Below are positions 37,492-45,078 of a stretch of DNA of 64,000 nucleotides, piece after piece. Every line of letters starts with the position of its first letter. Position 1 is the first letter of the stretch. The translations under genes and the position numbers were made by a program. The notes below the pieces were generated by a model that saw nothing but the letters and a program-made list of their open reading frames with translations, searched no databases and was not told the DNA's origin. This stretch comes from CAWJLS01 sp963843755 (GTDB taxonomy: Bacteria; Acidobacteriota; Thermoanaerobaculia; Multivoradales; DATKCC01), in NCBI GenBank assembly GCA_963843755.1, contig CAWJLS010000009.1, forward strand, positions 62,001-126,000, given 5' to 3'.

Positions 37492-38173
37492 GCTTCCGTG
37501 CGCGTCGGTCCGCGACCGGATCGACCCGTGGCTGGACGGCGATCTCGATCCTCGCGACGAGATCCGCGTCCGCCGTCACCTCGACGACTGCGCCGCCTGC
37601 CGCGAAGAGCTTCGGCTCGCCCGCAACCTGCGCCAGGCGCTCCGGAGCGGCCTGCCGACCCTCGCCTGCCCGCCGGAGGTGACGGCCGAGGTCATGCGCC
37701 GCGTCCAAACTGATCAGGCCGGTCAGGCCGATCAGGAGACGACCCGGCAGGTGGAGTCCGGGGCGGGCTGGTGGCGGCGCCTGCTCGACGCGCTCACCGT
37801 CCGCCCCACCGCCTCGCCGATCGGGGCGTGGGCAGCGGTGGCCGCCCTCCTGCTGGTGGTCGCCGCCGTGCCGTTGATCGTCCACACCGTCCTCGCCCCG
37901 GAAGCGCGCCAGGCGCCCCGGCAGGCGGTCCAGAGCCCGGACCGGCCGACGCCCGCCGTCGAGACGGACTACACCCCGGAGCAGATCGCCCAGGCCGAGC
38001 GCCAGGCCCGCCTGGTGCTCGCCGCCGTCGCCGAGGTCAGCCGGGGCGCCGGCCACACCGTCCAGGAACGGGTCTTCGACCAGGCCGTGATGAGGCCAGC
38101 CCGCCGCGCGGTCGCCAGCCTGGAGCGAGCCCCCGAGCGGCAGCCGACCGACGGGGAGGGGAGACAGCCATGA
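37475..38173 (+). CDS. Zinc-finger (ZAS) anti-sigma factor
   Basis: The 232-residue protein has the anti-sigma zinc-finger HxxxCxxC (HLDDCAACREELRLARNLRQ) near residues 36-55. Then come a linker containing a TDQAGQADQE 9-bp repeat, one membrane helix (AAVAALLLVVAAVPLIVHTVL, about 112-132) and a periplasmic tail. Topology and gene order make it the inhibitor of the ECF sigma encoded just upstream, releasing it in response to an envelope signal. The stop codon overlaps the ATG of the first DUF4252 gene (ATGA). The periplasmic domain has no recognised sensor fold. Confidence 0.88.
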   Translation: MPRPAELPCASVRDRIDPWLDGDLDPRDEIRVRRHLDDCAACREELRLARNLRQALRSGLPTLACPPEVTAEVMRRVQTDQAGQADQETTRQVESGAGWWRRLLDALTVRPTASPIGAWAAVAALLLVVAAVPLIVHTVLAPEARQAPRQAVQSPDRPTPAVETDYTPEQIAQAERQARLVLAAVAEVSRGAGHTVQERVFDQAVMRPARRAVASLERAPERQPTDGEGRQP

Positions 38174-38241
38174 GCCTCTGGACAGCCATGAGCCTCTGGA
38201 CAGCCATGAGCCTGAGGACGACCATGAGCCTGAGGACACCG
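38170..38241. repeat. Four tandem 18-bp repeats, each containing a start codon
   Basis: Units ATGAGCCTCTGGACAGCC (two exact copies) and ATGAGCCTGAGGACRMCC-type (two variants) are in frame at the 5' end of the DUF4252 gene, the first overlapping the preceding stop codon. Confidence 0.92.
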
Positions 38242-38940
38242 CCGACCGACCGAGCGCCCGGGGACCTTCGGGCCGTGGCGGGACACGCCGCCCCGTGCGC
38301 CGCCGGCCGCCGCCTCGCCCGCCGGGCCCTGCGCCTCGTGCCAGTGACGCTCCTCCTGCTGGGGCTCGGGCTCCCGGTGGCCGCCCAGGCGCGGCCGCCG
38401 AAGGACGAGCCGAGCCGCCCGCCGAGCCCGTCGTTCGCCGACGACCCGGGCTACGTCGACTTCGAAGCCCTCGGCCTGGCCGAGTCCGACGAGGTCACCC
38501 TGCGGGTCTCCCTGTTCGGGCCGATCCTCCGCCTGGTGGCCGAAGCCACCCGCCAGGACGAGCCGGGCTTCTCCGATCTGCTGGACAAGCTGCGGGCGAT
38601 CCGCGCGGACCTCTACGACGTCGCCGCCGACCGGCTTCCGGAGCTGCGCCGCCGCACCACCGCGACCGCCCGCCTGCTCGAGAAGCGCGGCTGGCAGACC
38701 GTGGTCGAGATCCGCTCCGAGTCGGGCGACCTGTCCTACATCCAGACCCGGACCGACGGATCGACCATCTCGGGTCTGTCGGTGATGTTCATCGAGCCCG
38801 ACGGCAGCGCCGGGTTCATCAACATCGTCGGCGACGTCTCGCCCGAAGAGCTGGGCCGCATCGGGCGCACCTTCCACATCGAGCCGCTCGAACGCGTGGA
38901 GTCCGAGCTCGGCACGAGCGACCAGGAACCACCGCAATGA
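38170..38940 (+). CDS. DUF4252 secreted protein with four-fold repeated start region
   Basis: The ATG at 38170 overlaps the anti-sigma stop and begins a run MSLWTAMSLWTAMSLRTTMSLRTP, four 18-bp units each opening with an in-frame ATG, so translation could start at any of them. A hydrophobic export segment (LVPVTLLLLGLGLPVAAQA) follows at about residues 57-75. The mature part matches DUF4252: YVDFEALG near its start, then a domain with SGLSVMFIEPDGSAGFINIV and GDVSPEELGRIG. DUF4252 proteins are often encoded with ECF sigma factors. Their biochemical role is unknown. Full length is 256 residues from the first ATG. Confidence 0.82.
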   Translation: MSLWTAMSLWTAMSLRTTMSLRTPPTDRAPGDLRAVAGHAAPCAAGRRLARRALRLVPVTLLLLGLGLPVAAQARPPKDEPSRPPSPSFADDPGYVDFEALGLAESDEVTLRVSLFGPILRLVAEATRQDEPGFSDLLDKLRAIRADLYDVAADRLPELRRRTTATARLLEKRGWQTVVEIRSESGDLSYIQTRTDGSTISGLSVMFIEPDGSAGFINIVGDVSPEELGRIGRTFHIEPLERVESELGTSDQEPPQ

Positions 38941-39590
38941 CCACCGACCGTACGTCCACCCTGTCGTCTCCGCCGTCCGCGTGGGCCTCCGCCCCACGGA
39001 GCGTCGCAACGAGTGCCCTGTTGGCGCTCCTCGCCCTCGCCGGCCTCGCCACGGCCGGCTGCTGGCGGGGCCCCGGCCCGGAGCCGATCCGGCGGGCCGT
39101 CGAAGAGCAGGTCCCCGGGGCCCACTTCGACCGCGACGTCCACGTGCGCCTCGGCCGCATGACCACCGGCCTCGCCCGCTGGGTGGCCAACCGGGCCCTC
39201 GACGAGGATGATGCCGACGACGCCGAGGCGAAGGTCGTGATCAACGCCGTGCGCCGCGTCGAGGTTGCCGTCTACACCAACCGGTCCCGTCTGGACGACG
39301 ACTCGGTCGACGGCGTCACCATGCCCTCCTCCCTCCGCAGGATGCTCGGCCGCGAGGGGTGGGTGGTGATGACCGAGGCGCGGGACGCGGGCTCCATGGC
39401 CTGGGTGTTGGTGAACCAGGACTCCCAATCCGGGTCGCCCGAGATCCGTGGAATCTACGTCGTCTCCCTCGACTCCGACGAGCTGTCGATCGTGCGCCTC
39501 GAAGGGCGGTTCGACGAGGCGTTCGCCAAGATCTTCGCCGACGACCCCTACGGCGCCCCCGAGCACGCCCTCGACGGCTCCGAAGGGTAG
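38937..39590 (+). CDS. Second DUF4252-like protein, predicted lipoprotein
   Basis: The ATG at 38937 overlaps the stop of the first DUF4252 gene (ATGA); the frame is open further back but this start fits the operon style. The 217-residue product has an export segment ending LAGLATAGC, a fair lipobox. The DUF4252-like domain shows KVVINAVRRVEVAVYTNRS, SSLRRMLGREGWVVMTEARD and RGIYVVSLDSDELSIVRLEG. It completes a four-gene unit (sigma, anti-sigma, two DUF4252). A hairpin terminator follows 20 bp downstream. It may be a target or feedback component of the envelope-stress circuit; that is inference from order. Confidence 0.8.
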   Translation: MTTDRTSTLSSPPSAWASAPRSVATSALLALLALAGLATAGCWRGPGPEPIRRAVEEQVPGAHFDRDVHVRLGRMTTGLARWVANRALDEDDADDAEAKVVINAVRRVEVAVYTNRSRLDDDSVDGVTMPSSLRRMLGREGWVVMTEARDAGSMAWVLVNQDSQSGSPEIRGIYVVSLDSDELSIVRLEGRFDEAFAKIFADDPYGAPEHALDGSEG

Positions 39591-39609
39591 GGCCGGTCCG
39601 GTCCGGTCC

Positions 39610-39642
39610 GGGCGGCCCGGCCTGGGCCGGATCGGGCCGCCC
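39610..39642 (+). terminator. Terminator of the sigma/DUF4252 operon
   Basis: GGGCGGCCCG pairs perfectly with CGGGCCGCCC around a 13-nt loop, about 20 bp past the last stop. A GGTCC triplicate repeat precedes it. Confidence 0.6.
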
Positions 39643-39721
39643 CGCGGCGCCCCGACCCGGGAGGAACACGATATATTGACAGGCTCTCGGCGCAGCACCG
39701 AAGTACCGCCTCTTTTTCGCC

Positions 39722-41614
39722 ATGACCCGCCGCACGGACTCCCCGTCACCCCGCACCTCGGCCACCTTGGCCGACGCCCTGCGGCGTGAGCTGTTCGAGG
39801 CCGCGGCGCGGGAGGACCGGCCAGAGCCCGTCCTCGCCCTGCTGTGCAACCAGCTCGACGAGCGCCTCGACGCCGCCTGCTGCTGCGCCACGCTGGTCAA
39901 CCCGACCGACCACAGCCTGCGCCTGGTCGCCGCCCCCAGCCTGCCGTTCACCCTGCGCAAGGCGCTCGCCTCGAGCGCCCACGAGCCGGGCGCGGGCCTG
40001 GCACCGATCGCCCTGACGTCGGGCGAGACCGTGCTCTGCCCGGACGTCGCCACCGACCCGCGCTGGAACCGCCACCGGGAGAAGCTGCTCGCCGCCGGCT
40101 TCCGGGCGACCTGCTCGGTGCCGGTGCTCGGCGTCGCCGAAGTCGACCGTCCGCGCGCCGAAGGCACCGGCTCCCACCGGCCGGAGGCGGCGCCGGTCCT
40201 CGGCACCATCGAGCTCTTCTCCCGCCGGGCCGGCGCCCCGCCCGACGACGTGCTCGAAACCCTCGCCCTGGCGTCGGCGCTGGCCGGCACGGTGCTCCAG
40301 GCGTTGCGTTCGCGGAACCAGATCCGCCAGCAGCAGAGCTTCGATCCGGTGACCGACCTGCCCAACCGGCGCCTGTTCGGCATCGAGCTCGAACGGGCGC
40401 TCCGCGATGCCGACCCGCGGCGCGACCGGCTGGCCCTGCTGCTGCTCGATCTCGACCATTTCAAGGAGCTCAACGACGGGGTCGGCTACGCCGTCGGCGA
40501 CTCGTTGCTCCGTGCCGCCGCCGGCCGCCTCACCAGCCTGCGCGACGCCGGCGACCAGATCGCCCGGCTCGGCGACGACGATTTCGCCCTGCTCATGACC
40601 ACGGACGCCGACAGCGCCCGCGCCGAAGCCCGGGCCCTGGAGATCCTGGCCGCGCTCCGGGCCCCCTACGACTTCGGTGGCCAGGTGCTCGCGCTGACCG
40701 CGAGCGCCGGCCTGAGCCTCTTCCCGTGGGACGGCCACGACTCCGGCACGCTGCTGCGCACCGCCCAAAAGGCCCTGCAAGAGGCCAAGCGCCACGGCCG
40801 CAACTGCCTGCGCGTCTACACCGCCACCCTCGGCACCGCCGACTACGACTCGATCGAGCTCAGAACCTCGCTCCACGTGGCGGTCGAGGAGAGAGAGCTG
40901 AACCTCGTGTACCAGCCGATCGTCGAGGCCGGAACCGGCTCGATCCACGCCGCCGAGGCCCTGGCCACCTGGGACCACCCGCGCCGCGGCCACCTCCCTG
41001 CCAGCCGCTTCATCACGCTGGCCGAGGAGACCGGCCTGATCTCCCAGATCGGCGAGTGGAGCCTGGCCCAAGGGTGCGCCGACGCGAGCCACTGGCTGCG
41101 AGCCACCGGCCGGCCGGTCCGGCTGACCGTCAACATCGCCGCCAACTACTTCCAGGAGAGGGGCTTCGTCGAGCGGGTGCGGACGGTGCTCGACGAGACC
41201 GGCCTGCCCAGCGACTGCCTGGTGCTCGAGATCACCGAGCGCACCGCGACCTCCGACATCGACCGGGCCTGCCAGACCATGCGCGCCCTGGCCGACCTGG
41301 GCGTCCGCATCGCCCTGGACGACTTCGGCACCGGCTACTCGTCGATGAACCAGCTCAAGCAGTTCGTCCTCCACTGGCTCAAGGTCGACGGCTCGTTCGT
41401 CCAGGGCCTCCCTCACGAAGCCGACAACCGGGCGATCGTGCGCGCCATCCTGGCCATGGCCCGGGCGCTCCGGCTGACCGTGGTGGCGGAAGGGGTCGAG
41501 ACCGCGGAGGCCGCCGCCTTCCTCGCCGAAGAGGGCTGCGAGCTTCTCCAGGGGTACTACTTCAGCCGCCCCATGCCGAGCGACGACCTGACGACCGCCC
41601 TCGGCACCGACTGA
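39722..41614 (+). CDS. GAF-GGDEF-EAL cyclic-di-GMP signalling protein
   Basis: The 630-residue cytoplasmic protein has an N-terminal GAF-like sensor (about 20-200) with several cysteines (AACCCATLVN). A GGDEF domain follows at about 205-365, then an EAL domain at about 375-625. The GGDEF signature is degenerate (LGDDDF), so diguanylate cyclase activity is doubtful. The EAL domain looks intact: EALATW, NIAANYF, EITERTA, DDFGTGYSSM, the KVD lysine, AEGVET and QGYYFSRP. It is therefore probably a c-di-GMP phosphodiesterase in which the GGDEF domain binds GTP allosterically. It converges on the Ycf46-like gene with a 14-bp gap. No cognate regulator is adjacent. Confidence 0.92.
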   Translation: MTRRTDSPSPRTSATLADALRRELFEAAAREDRPEPVLALLCNQLDERLDAACCCATLVNPTDHSLRLVAAPSLPFTLRKALASSAHEPGAGLAPIALTSGETVLCPDVATDPRWNRHREKLLAAGFRATCSVPVLGVAEVDRPRAEGTGSHRPEAAPVLGTIELFSRRAGAPPDDVLETLALASALAGTVLQALRSRNQIRQQQSFDPVTDLPNRRLFGIELERALRDADPRRDRLALLLLDLDHFKELNDGVGYAVGDSLLRAAAGRLTSLRDAGDQIARLGDDDFALLMTTDADSARAEARALEILAALRAPYDFGGQVLALTASAGLSLFPWDGHDSGTLLRTAQKALQEAKRHGRNCLRVYTATLGTADYDSIELRTSLHVAVEERELNLVYQPIVEAGTGSIHAAEALATWDHPRRGHLPASRFITLAEETGLISQIGEWSLAQGCADASHWLRATGRPVRLTVNIAANYFQERGFVERVRTVLDETGLPSDCLVLEITERTATSDIDRACQTMRALADLGVRIALDDFGTGYSSMNQLKQFVLHWLKVDGSFVQGLPHEADNRAIVRAILAMARALRLTVVAEGVETAEAAAFLAEEGCELLQGYYFSRPMPSDDLTTALGTD

Positions 41615-41628
41615 AGTCGACGAGGAGA

Positions 41629-43212
41629 TCAGGCCGGCCGGGCGTGATCCCGCCCCCAGGCCCGGATCCGCGCCACCGACTCCGGCCGCAGCCGCGCCAG
41701 CGGCCGCGTCGCCCCGATCTCCTCGATCAGGATCTCCGTCGCCAACGGCCGGCGGGCGCTGAACGCGTTGTAGAGCGCCGCCACCACGACGCCCTCGATC
41801 TCGGCACCGGAGAAGCCGTCGGCCGCCGCCGCCAGCGCCGCCAGGTCGAACCGCGCCGGGTCGCGCTCCCGGCGCGCCAGGTGGATCGAGAAGATCCGCT
41901 CGCGCTCGGCGGCGGCCGGCAGGTCGAAGAAGAAGACCTCGTCGAAGCGCCCCCGGCGCAGCAGCTCGACCGGCAGGCGCTCGACCTCGTTCGCCGTCGC
42001 CAGGACGACCACCGGCGCCCGGTCCATCGGCCGCTCCTGCATCCAGGTCAGCAGGGTCCCGCGGATGCGCTGGGCCAGCCCGCCGTCCGCGCCGCCACCG
42101 CTCTCGGCCAGCGCCTTTTCGATCTCGTCGATCCACAGCACCGCCGGGGCGACCCCCTCCGCCGTCGCCAGGGCCCGGCGCAGGTTGGACTCGGTCTCGC
42201 CGATGAACTTGTCGAACAGCCGCCCCGGATCGAGCGCCAGGAGCGGCAACCGCCAGGCACCGGCGATCGTCCGGCACGCCAGGCTCTTGCCGGTCCCCGG
42301 GACGCCGGTCAGCAGCAGCCCCTTGGGCGGCTCCAGGCCGAAGCGGTGGGCCGACTCGCTGAACGCCTCGCTCCGGCGCTCGATCCAGCGCTTGAGGTGC
42401 TCGGCGCCGCCGAGGGTCTCGAGCCCCGAGGCCGGCTCGATCCACTGGAGGATCCCGCCGACCTCGACCCGCTGTCGCTTGCCCTCGAGCAGGCGCTCCA
42501 GGTCGTCGACCGACAGCCGGCCGTCGGCCAGCGCCGCCTGGTAGAGAAGCCGCCGGGCCTCGTCGCGATGGAGCCCGCGGAGCGCCCGCGCGAGGGCGGC
42601 GACCTGGTCGCCCTGGAGGTCGATCTCGATCGCTCGCGGCCGGTCCGGCCCACCCGATCCACCCGGCTCGCCGGGCCCACCCCACGGCCCCCGCCCCTCC
42701 GCCGGCGAACGGGCGGCAAGCTCGGCGGCGGTGCGGCGCACCAGGTGCTCCAGCTCCTGCTGGTCCGGCAGGGCGAGCTCCAGCCGCGCCGCGTCCGGCG
42801 CCAGGCTTCCCGGCAGGTCGACCGCCACCCCGGTCAGCACCGCCGTCGAGCGCGAGCCGGCGAACGAGCGCCCCAGGTCGCGCAGCCGCCGGACCACCTC
42901 CGGCCGCTCGAAATAGGGATGGAGATCCTGGAACACCACCAGCACCTCCCCCGTCATCCCGGCCAGCCGCGCCAGCGCCTGCTCCGGCGCCTCCGTCTCC
43001 GCCAACCGCCCGCGCTCCGACGGGTTCGCCGCCACCCCCCGCACCAGCCCGGTCGACGAGCTCCAGAACAGCAGCGGCAGCGACAGATCCGCCGCCACCC
43101 GCGCCACCAGCTCCTCCACCCGCCCCTCCTCCGAGCTCTCGAGGACCACGAACGGATAGCGGGACAGGACGAGCAGCGTCAGCTCGCGGCGCAGGGAGTC
43201 GAACGGAGACAT
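41629..43212 (-). CDS. Ycf46-like AAA+ ATPase
   Basis: The 527-residue protein has a degenerate P-loop-like N-terminal half (about 1-250; VVFQDLHPYFERPEVVRRLR). A canonical AAA+ module follows at about 260-500: Walker A GVPGTGKS, Walker B VLWIDEIEKA, sensor/arginine-finger region VVVLATANEVERLPVELLRR and GRFDEVFFFDLP. This double structure with EPASGLETLGGAEHLKRWIE before the module matches the Ycf46 family, common in cyanobacteria and plastids and linked to inorganic-carbon responses. Its substrate is unknown. A Gly/Pro-rich linker near residue 180 is a local low-complexity expansion. Confidence 0.85.
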   Translation of the reverse strand: MSPFDSLRRELTLLVLSRYPFVVLESSEEGRVEELVARVAADLSLPLLFWSSSTGLVRGVAANPSERGRLAETEAPEQALARLAGMTGEVLVVFQDLHPYFERPEVVRRLRDLGRSFAGSRSTAVLTGVAVDLPGSLAPDAARLELALPDQQELEHLVRRTAAELAARSPAEGRGPWGGPGEPGGSGGPDRPRAIEIDLQGDQVAALARALRGLHRDEARRLLYQAALADGRLSVDDLERLLEGKRQRVEVGGILQWIEPASGLETLGGAEHLKRWIERRSEAFSESAHRFGLEPPKGLLLTGVPGTGKSLACRTIAGAWRLPLLALDPGRLFDKFIGETESNLRRALATAEGVAPAVLWIDEIEKALAESGGGADGGLAQRIRGTLLTWMQERPMDRAPVVVLATANEVERLPVELLRRGRFDEVFFFDLPAAAERERIFSIHLARRERDPARFDLAALAAAADGFSGAEIEGVVVAALYNAFSARRPLATEILIEEIGATRPLARLRPESVARIRAWGRDHARPA

Positions 43213-43303
43213 GGCGAGGCAGTCTACCGGTACGAACGACCGGCCACCGACATTCGGCTTCCCGTCCGATCGTCCGGGAGCGGAGGCGGATCGCTCAGTG
43301 ATC

Positions 43304-43729
43304 TCAGGCCGGATCGAGGATCGTGACGTTCAACCCCGGTACCGCGCGGAAGTGGCCGTCGAAAGTGAGCAGATGGCCGCCGCAGTCGAGCGTCGTCGCG
43401 GCGATCCACAGGTCGTTGACCGGAATCGGCGTCCCGGCGCGCCGGAGAGCGGCGAAGGCGCTACCGTAGCGCCGCGCGACGTCCGGTGAGGTCGGACGCA
43501 CCGTCACGAACGGCTCCGCCAGGAACTCCTCCAGGATCGACCGGTTCTCCCGCTGACGGCTGCCCAGCGCGAACCCACCCTCCAGCTCGCCCAGGACCGT
43601 CACCGGCAGAATCACCACCTCCGCCGCGGCGACCAGGTCCAAGACTTCCCGGTGCCCGCTCCGCATCCAGGAGTAGGCCAAGGTGTCGAGCACCAGCCGC
43701 CTCACCGGGCCTTCAGCGCCAGAGCTCAT
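43304..43729 (-). CDS. VapC-type PIN-domain toxin
   Basis: The 141-residue protein has the PIN-domain acidic residues in order: Asp in RLVLDTLAYS, Glu in VLGELEGG, Asp in PVNDLWIAATTL and Asp in LLTFDGHFRAV. PIN toxins are Mg-dependent RNases that cut tRNA, rRNA or mRNA. The start overlaps the antitoxin stop by 17 bp; a GTG eight codons in would give the more usual short N-terminus. It belongs to a type II toxin-antitoxin pair next to the broken NACHT-nuclease gene, in a patch less GC-rich than the neighbouring ATPase gene. Confidence 0.88.
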   Translation of the reverse strand: MSSGAEGPVRRLVLDTLAYSWMRSGHREVLDLVAAAEVVILPVTVLGELEGGFALGSRQRENRSILEEFLAEPFVTVRPTSPDVARRYGSAFAALRRAGTPIPVNDLWIAATTLDCGGHLLTFDGHFRAVPGLNVTILDPA

Positions 43730-43955
43730 CGTCGATCGTGCGCTGGGCCCGCAGAGCGTCCTCGAACTCGACCCGGTCGGCAGAGGTCCAGGTCGCGTAG
43801 CGCTCGAGCCGTCGCCGCCGCTCCCCCGTCCCCAGGGCCCGTTCCAGAATCTCCAAGACGGTCGCGTTGACGCTCTTCTCCCGCTCTCGGCTCAGCTCTT
43901 TCAGCCGGCTCGCTGTCTCGTCCGGAACCCCTCGAATGGTCAACTGCCTCGCCAT
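43713..43955 (-). CDS. VapB/FitA-type ribbon-helix-helix antitoxin
   Basis: The start at 43955 (MARQLTIRGVPDET) is used because the family begins here; an upstream ATG adds ten residues without similarity. The 80-residue product has an N-terminal ribbon-helix-helix (QLTIRGVPDETASRLKELSR, then SVNATVLEILERAL) for DNA binding. Its acidic, tryptophan-containing tail (EDALRAQRTIDDELWR) is the part that would block the PIN toxin. Toxin and antitoxin frames overlap, so they are co-translated, and the pair should be autorepressed. The operator was not located. Confidence 0.87.
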   Translation of the reverse strand: MARQLTIRGVPDETASRLKELSREREKSVNATVLEILERALGTGERRRRLERYATWTSADRVEFEDALRAQRTIDDELWR

Positions 43956-44004
43956 GCCTGCACGATAGCACAAGAGTGTAGGCACCGAGGCAACTCGACT
44001 TTCG

Positions 44005-45078
44005 TCAAGAGTTACGCGAGGGTGGGGGACTCAAGTCCAAGCAGACGACCTTGACCTTGTCGCGCGAAGCCTCCGGAATGGTCCTCTCCAATGCACTCTT
44101 CAGTCCGTTCGCGCTCGTCGGCCGCTCAATCGAAGAGGGTGGAGTTGGAAGAGGTACAGCATCGGTCCCGAACCAGAACACCAGGTAGAGCCCGAAGCCC
44201 GCGGAGTCCGGGTCGCGTGAGTAGCGGGGGATTAGTTGGCCTTCGATCGCAGTCCAGACCTCTCGATGCATAGGAAGCTTGGCCTCGATCGGGAGGTGCA
44301 CTGGGCGGGAGCCGTGAAACATCACCGCACGGACGTCCGCTCGCCGTTCTTCCGCATGGCGGCTCTCAGTCTCGAGGTGCACCTCGAAATGAGCCACTCG
44401 AGAGTTGAGCAAGGTGATCAGCAGGTCGCGGCAACTGTTTTCGCCTCTCGGCTCCGTGACACGACTGTGCGGGTCTGATCGATCTGTGTTCCAGAACTGC
44501 TTCCAGTCGTCCTGCGGACCATCACGGAGTTCTCGCGCTAGGGACTCGATGTGGTCAACCAAGAGCGCCAGGAGATCTCGGGAATTTGCCGGCCGACAGT
44601 TGGCCAGAGCCTCGCCAACTTGTCGAAAACTCGGCACCTGGAACTCGATGTCGCGTCGGGTCCGTCTCTGTTGCTCGCGTGCGTGGTCGATCTCCTCCTT
44701 CCACGGAGACAGCCGTCTCTTCTTCGAGAGGCGTTCCAAGTACCCCTGCGCTTCGGCCTCCGGATTCGAAGCCAGTGTCTCGGCCAGGCTTACCACCAAG
44801 CGGGCCAGCGACCATGTGCTTGGAATCGGTCCGTCCGGCGGTGCCAGGTTCTCTGGCCTGCAAGTCCGGCCGAATGCACAGATCATCTGGTAAGCCTGCG
44901 CAGGGTCCGGAGTTGTCGTAGCCAATCCGTCCCCTGGGTCAGGATCGCCTTGCCGAACCTCAGAAATGATGGAAGCGATCGCGTACGCCTTCTCAAGGGA
45001 ACGAGAGGCATGCTTGGCTGGAGGTACCTCGCCTATGCGGAGCTTTGCATAGTCGAGGTACCTCCACCGCCCGCTCAT
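44005..45078 (-). CDS. C-terminal half of a NACHT-linked PD-(D/E)XK nuclease protein (probably a fragment)
   Basis: From the first ATG after the hairpin (45078) the frame encodes 357 residues; the coding signal proper begins around EKAYAIASIISEVRQ. The last 150 residues carry a restriction-endonuclease-like motif set: Glu213 in RGENSCRD, Asp248 in RRADVRAV, and Glu265-x-Lys267 in LPIEAKL, followed by WTAIEGQLIPRY and GFGLYLVFWFG. This C-terminal block resembles the ends of very large bacterial NACHT/STAND-type proteins (about 1300 residues from memory). The upstream ATPase lies in another frame across a hairpin, so this looks like the tail of a broken gene. The N-terminal codons overlap the ATPase frame by 86 bp. 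Whether the fragment is translated is unknown. Confidence 0.65.
   Translation of the reverse strand: MSGRWRYLDYAKLRIGEVPPAKHASRSLEKAYAIASIISEVRQGDPDPGDGLATTTPDPAQAYQMICAFGRTCRPENLAPPDGPIPSTWSLARLVVSLAETLASNPEAEAQGYLERLSKKRRLSPWKEEIDHAREQQRRTRRDIEFQVPSFRQVGEALANCRPANSRDLLALLVDHIESLARELRDGPQDDWKQFWNTDRSDPHSRVTEPRGENSCRDLLITLLNSRVAHFEVHLETESRHAEERRADVRAVMFHGSRPVHLPIEAKLPMHREVWTAIEGQLIPRYSRDPDSAGFGLYLVFWFGTDAVPLPTPPSSIERPTSANGLKSALERTIPEASRDKVKVVCLDLSPPPSRNS

Noticed and set aside
39746..42685. 979-codon minus-strand frame opposite the GGDEF-EAL gene and running into the Ycf46-like gene in another frame
   Set aside because: Both underlying genes have complete domain motifs; the long frame has none.
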